Positions 60,754-64,000 of a stretch of 64,000 nucleotides of DNA are shown piece after piece (the stretch's first letter is position 1; each line of letters opens with the position of its first letter). The notes beneath the pieces were generated by a model. That model made no database searches. It was not told the origin of the DNA and worked only from the letters and a program-made list of their open reading frames with translations. The stretch is from JAZGGS01 sp963764825 (lineage in GTDB: Bacteria; Bacteroidota; Ignavibacteria; Ignavibacteriales; Ignavibacteriaceae), in contig CAVXUA010000017.1 in assembly GCA_963764825.1 (NCBI GenBank), forward strand, positions 16,559 through 80,558. Reading direction: 5' to 3'. Made by a program: the position numbers and the translations under genes.

Positions 60754-62024
60754 ATGAGTGTAACAGTATTAGTTGGCAGCCAGTGGGGCGATGAGGGTAA
60801 AGGAAAAATTGTTGATATTCTTAGTGAAAAATACGATATAGTTGCAAGGTACCAGGGCGGTGCAAATGCAGGGCATACTGTTGAAATTGGTGACAAACAA
60901 TATATTCTTCATCTAATTCCATCAGGAATTTTGAGAGAAAATGTAATATGTGTAATTGGCAACGGTGTTGTTATTGACCCGGTTGCATTGCTGGAGGAAA
61001 TTAAAATTGTTGGAAGAAAACGGGATAAGTGTGAAGGACGGTTATTAATAAGCCACAATGCTCACCTTAATAATGCCTTACCACAAATTGTTAGATTCAA
61101 TTAAAGAAAGGGCGAACAGAAAATTGGTTCTACCGGAAGAGGAATTGGACCCTGTTACACGGATAAGTATGCCAGAAAAGGAATAAGAATTGTTGATCTT
61201 CTAAAGGAAAGTACTTGGAAGAAAAAATCAGAACAAATCTTGAAGAAAAAAATAATTTGCTTAAAAAATGTATATGATCATGAAGGATTGAATATCGATA
61301 AAATGGTTGAGCAATATATGAAATTTGATGAAGCAATTGATAGTTATATTACTGAGTACCTGCATATCTTAAGCAAGGTAATCAGAAGGAAAATCAATTT
61401 TACTGGAAGGTGCACAGGGAGCATTTTTAGATGTGGATTTTGGAACTTACCCTTTTGTCACATCTTCCAATCCAACTTCCGGTGGTGCGTCCACCGGAAC
61501 CGGAATACCTCCAACAAAAATTGATTCGGTTTTTGGAATTGTTAAAGCATATACAACAAGAGTTGGTAATGGTCCGTTTCCAACCGAATTAAAGATGATG
61601 ATGGGAGAAAAGCTGAGAGAAAGAAGGCGCAGAATATGGTGCAACAACCGGAAGACCGCGCAGATGCGGTTGGTTTGATGCTTTCCTTGGTAAATATTCA
61701 ACAATGATAAATGGTGTTGAAACAGTTGCAATAACAAAACTGGATGTATTAAGTACTTTCGATGAGTTAAAGTATGTGTGGGTTATGAAGTTAGATGGAA
61801 AACAATTAAAATCTTTCCCTACAGATGTGGAAAGATTAAACGAAGTTAAACCGATTTATGAAAGCTTTACGGCTGGAATGAAAATATAGCAGATTGTAAA
61901 TCATATTCCGATTTCCCGGAAAAAACAAAAGATTATTTAGATTTTATAGCAGCCAAGCAGGAATCAAATAGAAATAATATCCGTTGGACCTAAAAGAAAA
62001 CAAACATTTTTCGTTAAATCTTAA
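60754..62024 (+). CDS. purA: Adenylosuccinate synthetase (four or more frameshifts)
   Basis: Diagnostic motifs in several frames: VGSQWGDEGKGKIVD (GTP P-loop), RYQGGANAGHTVEI, IGSTGRGIGPCYTDKYARKG, LLEGAQGAFLDVDFGTYPFV, TSSNPTSGGASTGTGIPP, VKAYTTRVGNGPFPTEL and the end VGPKRKQTFFVKS. PurA joins IMP and aspartate with GTP on the route to AMP. Shifts are near 61100, 61215, 61390, 61630, 61885 and 61955. The repaired length of about 423 residues is normal. Loss of a gene this central is unlikely, so errors are the better explanation. Confidence 0.93.
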
Positions 62025-62143
62025 TTTCTATTAGCGTCTAATCTTTTTGGCTAATCGCCCACCACAATAAAAAGGACTGGATTTTTATCTCCAAAAAGAG
62101 CGATTTTACATATAGAATTTTTTAAACATAATGGAATATTGCT

Positions 62144-63349
62144 ATGAAAATGTCTGGTGGACCGGCCTCGATAAATTTAAAAATTTTCCTGCTTATTATT
62201 GCTCTGATCATTGCAGCCGGAACATTATTCTACACACAAAACCTTGTTAATAAACTTCAGGAAAAGGAACGAGAAATTGTTGAGCTTTACGCAAAGGGAA
62301 TTGAATATATCGCAAACTCATCAAATCCCAATGAAGATATAACTTTTCTATTTGATAATATTATAAAACCAATTGATTTTCCTCTTGTTTTAACCGATGC
62401 AAATAATAATGTAAATATTTATAACCGTACTGATATAAGAAATATTGAAATCGACTCATCTTTAACAGAAGAAGAGTTTAATAAGTTCATATCTGAAAAA
62501 ATTAAAGAGATGGATGAAATGCACTCTCCTATTTTTGTGACATATGCAGACACACTCGTACTTACAAAAATTCATTACGGAGATTCCGAACTTATAGAAC
62601 GGTTGCGTTATTATCCTTACATTCAAATAATTATAGCTGCATTGTTTATAATTATTGGTTACGTTGGATTCAGCAATATTAAAAGAAGTGAGCAGAGTAA
62701 CATTTGGGTAGGAATGGCAAAAGAAACTGCACATCAATTTGGAACTCCAATTTCAAGTTTAATGGGATGGCTAGAAATGCTAAAAATCAATTACAAAGAT
62801 TCCGATAAAGTTTTAGATGTTACAGAAGAGATAAGTGACGATGTCGAAAAACTGAATAAGATTACTTACAGGTTTTCCAAAATTGGTTCAAAACCGGAAT
62901 TAAAACAAATGTTGTTATGAAGAGCTGAAAAAAGTAACTGATTATTTTGAAAGAAGCCTTCCTCAAACAGGTAAATCAGTTAATTTAACAATTGAAGGAG
63001 ATGAAGAAGTCTATGCAGAGATAAATCCTGAACTGTTTGAATGGGTAATTGAAAACCTGATTAAAAATGCTCTCGATGCAATTGATAGAAAGAAGGGTAT
63101 ATTAAAATTGAATGTTCAGACAGTGCGAAAAAATGTAGAGATTGAATTAGCGACAGCGGGAAAGGAATTGATATCAAAAGAAGAAAAGATGTTTTCAGAC
63201 CGGGTTACAGCACAAAAAAACGAGGCTGGGGTTTTGGATTAAGTCTTTCAAAGAGAATTATTGAAGGATACCATGGCGGAAAAATATTTGTTAAGAGTTC
63301 CATACAGGGAGAAGGAACTGTGTTCAAATTATTATTAAAGAAATGCTAA
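62144..63349 (+). CDS. Sensor histidine kinase (two frameshifts)
   Basis: About 400 residues after repair: one N-terminal membrane helix (IFLLIIALIIAAGTLFYTQN), a periplasmic part of about 120 residues, a second helix (IQIIIAALFIIIGYVGFSNI), the phospho-acceptor box WVGMAKETAHQFGTPISSLM, and ATPase boxes ELFEWVIENLIKNALDAIDR, DSGKGI and KRGWGFGLSLSKRIIEGYHG. The ETAHQFGTP H-box is a variant common in Bacteroidota/Chlorobi kinases. Shifts near 62915 and 63155. No response regulator lies in the window. Confidence 0.88.
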
Positions 63350-63469
63350 AAAAAGTCTATTAAGCTCATCATTAAGCTTTATAACTATTCTTCAAGTTTA
63401 GGGAAAAATCTGTCTCGTTCTCTTCCATCTTTATTGTCCTTCAGAATTAAGATATATAACCAAATTTAC

Positions 63470-63561
63470 AGGTAATTGTTACCGATAGGCTAAATATACA
63501 GCCTTATCTTATACTTTTTGATTCATTCTGACAGCATCAAAATGGCACTAAAGTTGTTCAT
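63470..63561. repeat. 92-bp direct repeat, copy 1
   Basis: About 88% identical by eye to 63890-63981, starting AGGTAATTGTTACCGATAGG and ending ATGGCACTAAAGTTGTTCAT. The copies are 420 bp apart. No coding frame is preserved between them. Confidence 0.75.
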
Positions 63562-63609
63562 TATCTTATGAAATAGTTTAAGCATAGCATCCCTCCAAAG
63601 ATGACACAC

Positions 63610-63648
63610 AAAACTGTCGAGTTTCGCCCTCATAACTCGGCAGTTTTT
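63610..63648. terminator. Terminator-like hairpin in the right-end region
   Basis: AAAACTGTCGAGTT/AACTCGGCAGTTTT with one G-T pair and a 10-base loop, followed by TCC then CTCTTT on the plus strand. It could end a short transcript starting in or before repeat copy 1. Confidence 0.6.
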
Positions 63649-63673
63649 CCTCTTTAAATCGAACTAAAATTTT

Positions 63674-63796
63674 TCATTTTTTCAAGCGCGATAAAACTTG
63701 TTTCTTCTCAATTTCCACATCAATTACAAGGTTTTCAATTTCTTTTAGAAGGATAAACTTAATCTTGTCCCCATTCCTCATTTTATCGAGACGCAT
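63674..63796 (-). CDS. Possible 40-residue ORF, status doubtful
   Basis: Reads MRLDKMRNGDKIKFILLKEI then ENLVIDVEIEKKQVLSRLKK. The L..L..G....I pattern recalls the start of FeoA-like domains, but it is too short for one, has no ribosome site, and could be a fragment or chance. Confidence 0.2.
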   Translation of the reverse strand: MRLDKMRNGDKIKFILLKEIENLVIDVEIEKKQVLSRLKK

Positions 63797-63889
63797 TAGC
63801 TTCACAAACTTTGTTATTGTTTATTTATTTTATAACGGGCGGCAATTTATAAACAGAATGAAATCTTAAATGAATATAGAGGTAATTGT

Positions 63890-63981
63890 TACTGATAGGT
63901 TGAATTTACCGCCCTATTTTATATTTTTTTATTCATTCTTACAACATCAAAATGGCACTAAAGTTGTTCATATATAATATC
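63890..63981. repeat. 92-bp direct repeat, copy 2
   Basis: Partner of 63470-63561, with about 11 differences; the last 24 bases are identical in both. Confidence 0.75.
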
Positions 63982-64000
63982 TATTCCGTTATAAATTTAT

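Larger units (their letters stand above)
63350..64000. other. Right-end region without a convincing gene
   Basis: 651 bases holding a 92-bp direct repeat (63470 and 63890), a terminator-like hairpin (63610-63648) and a 40-codon ORF of doubtful status. Confidence 0.6.

Noticed and set aside
1..64000. tRNA or rRNA genes
   Set aside because: I looked for cloverleaf arms, TTCGA-type T-loops and conserved rRNA words on both strands and found none that hold up.

Overview
The window is AT-rich bacterial DNA. It best fits an Ignavibacteria-type member of the Bacteroidota/Chlorobi group. Evidence: many secreted proteins end in a type IX secretion (T9SS) sorting domain with the QNYPNPFNPSTTI-type motif, there are TonB-dependent receptors with carboxypeptidase-regulatory N-domains, an IS3 element, a Bacteroidota-style set of PP2C/STAS regulators, and gene starts with weak or variable Shine-Dalgarno sites. 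The assignment is inferred from gene content; no rRNA gene is present.

A dominant feature is single-base indels. secD, secF, clpC, purA, pyrE, an aldehyde dehydrogenase, both M16 peptidases and most T9SS genes are split into two to six frames, while other long genes (a helicase, several kinases and phosphatases, floA, tdk, the nucleoside transporter) are intact. Because indispensable genes are hit, often in A/T homopolymers, I read most of these as sequence errors and annotate each gene across its frames.

Layout. 1-8 kb: partial TonB receptor, ENPP-like phosphodiesterase, a pair of M16 peptidase-like proteins, and on the minus strand an enoyl-CoA hydratase, outer-membrane barrel and DUF2231 protein. 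8-20.5 kb: SDR reductase, truA, a large PAS/GAF hybrid histidine kinase, aldehyde dehydrogenase, a PP2C phosphatase, an M64 peptidase, pyrE, pterin dehydratase and clpC. 20.9-33.4 kb (plus strand): floA, a UvrD-type helicase, glycosyltransferase plus methyltransferase, a nucleoside-salvage run (cdd, tdk, CNT transporter, purine nucleoside phosphorylase) and secD-secF. 33.4-38.8 kb (minus): T9SS protein, TonB receptor, lipoprotein and a complete IS3-family element with a recognisable -1 frameshift site.

38.8-50.4 kb is the most unusual part, an island of T9SS-sorted surface proteins on the minus strand. Three of them share an ~80-nt leader with pairing ends and an upstream ~55-bp motif. Their spacers contain two 125-bp elements with GCGCAACAAA inverted ends that carry the last codons of a PP2C phosphatase gene. 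A small palindromic insertion has replaced the last codons of two T9SS genes, and an epimerase gene sits between 14-bp direct repeats with its end fused to a T9SS tail. This looks like repeated duplication and deletion of a [PP2C phosphatase - leader - surface protein] unit. The intact phosphatase at 50.7 kb still has the same downstream arrangement.

50.7-57.8 kb is a tightly packed partner-switching operon (three RsbU/SpoIIE-type phosphatases, one RsbV-like STAS protein, one RsbW-like kinase), followed by an ECF sigma/anti-sigma pair, an orphan STAS protein, purA and a sensor kinase. The right end holds a 92-bp direct repeat 420 bp apart and no convincing gene.
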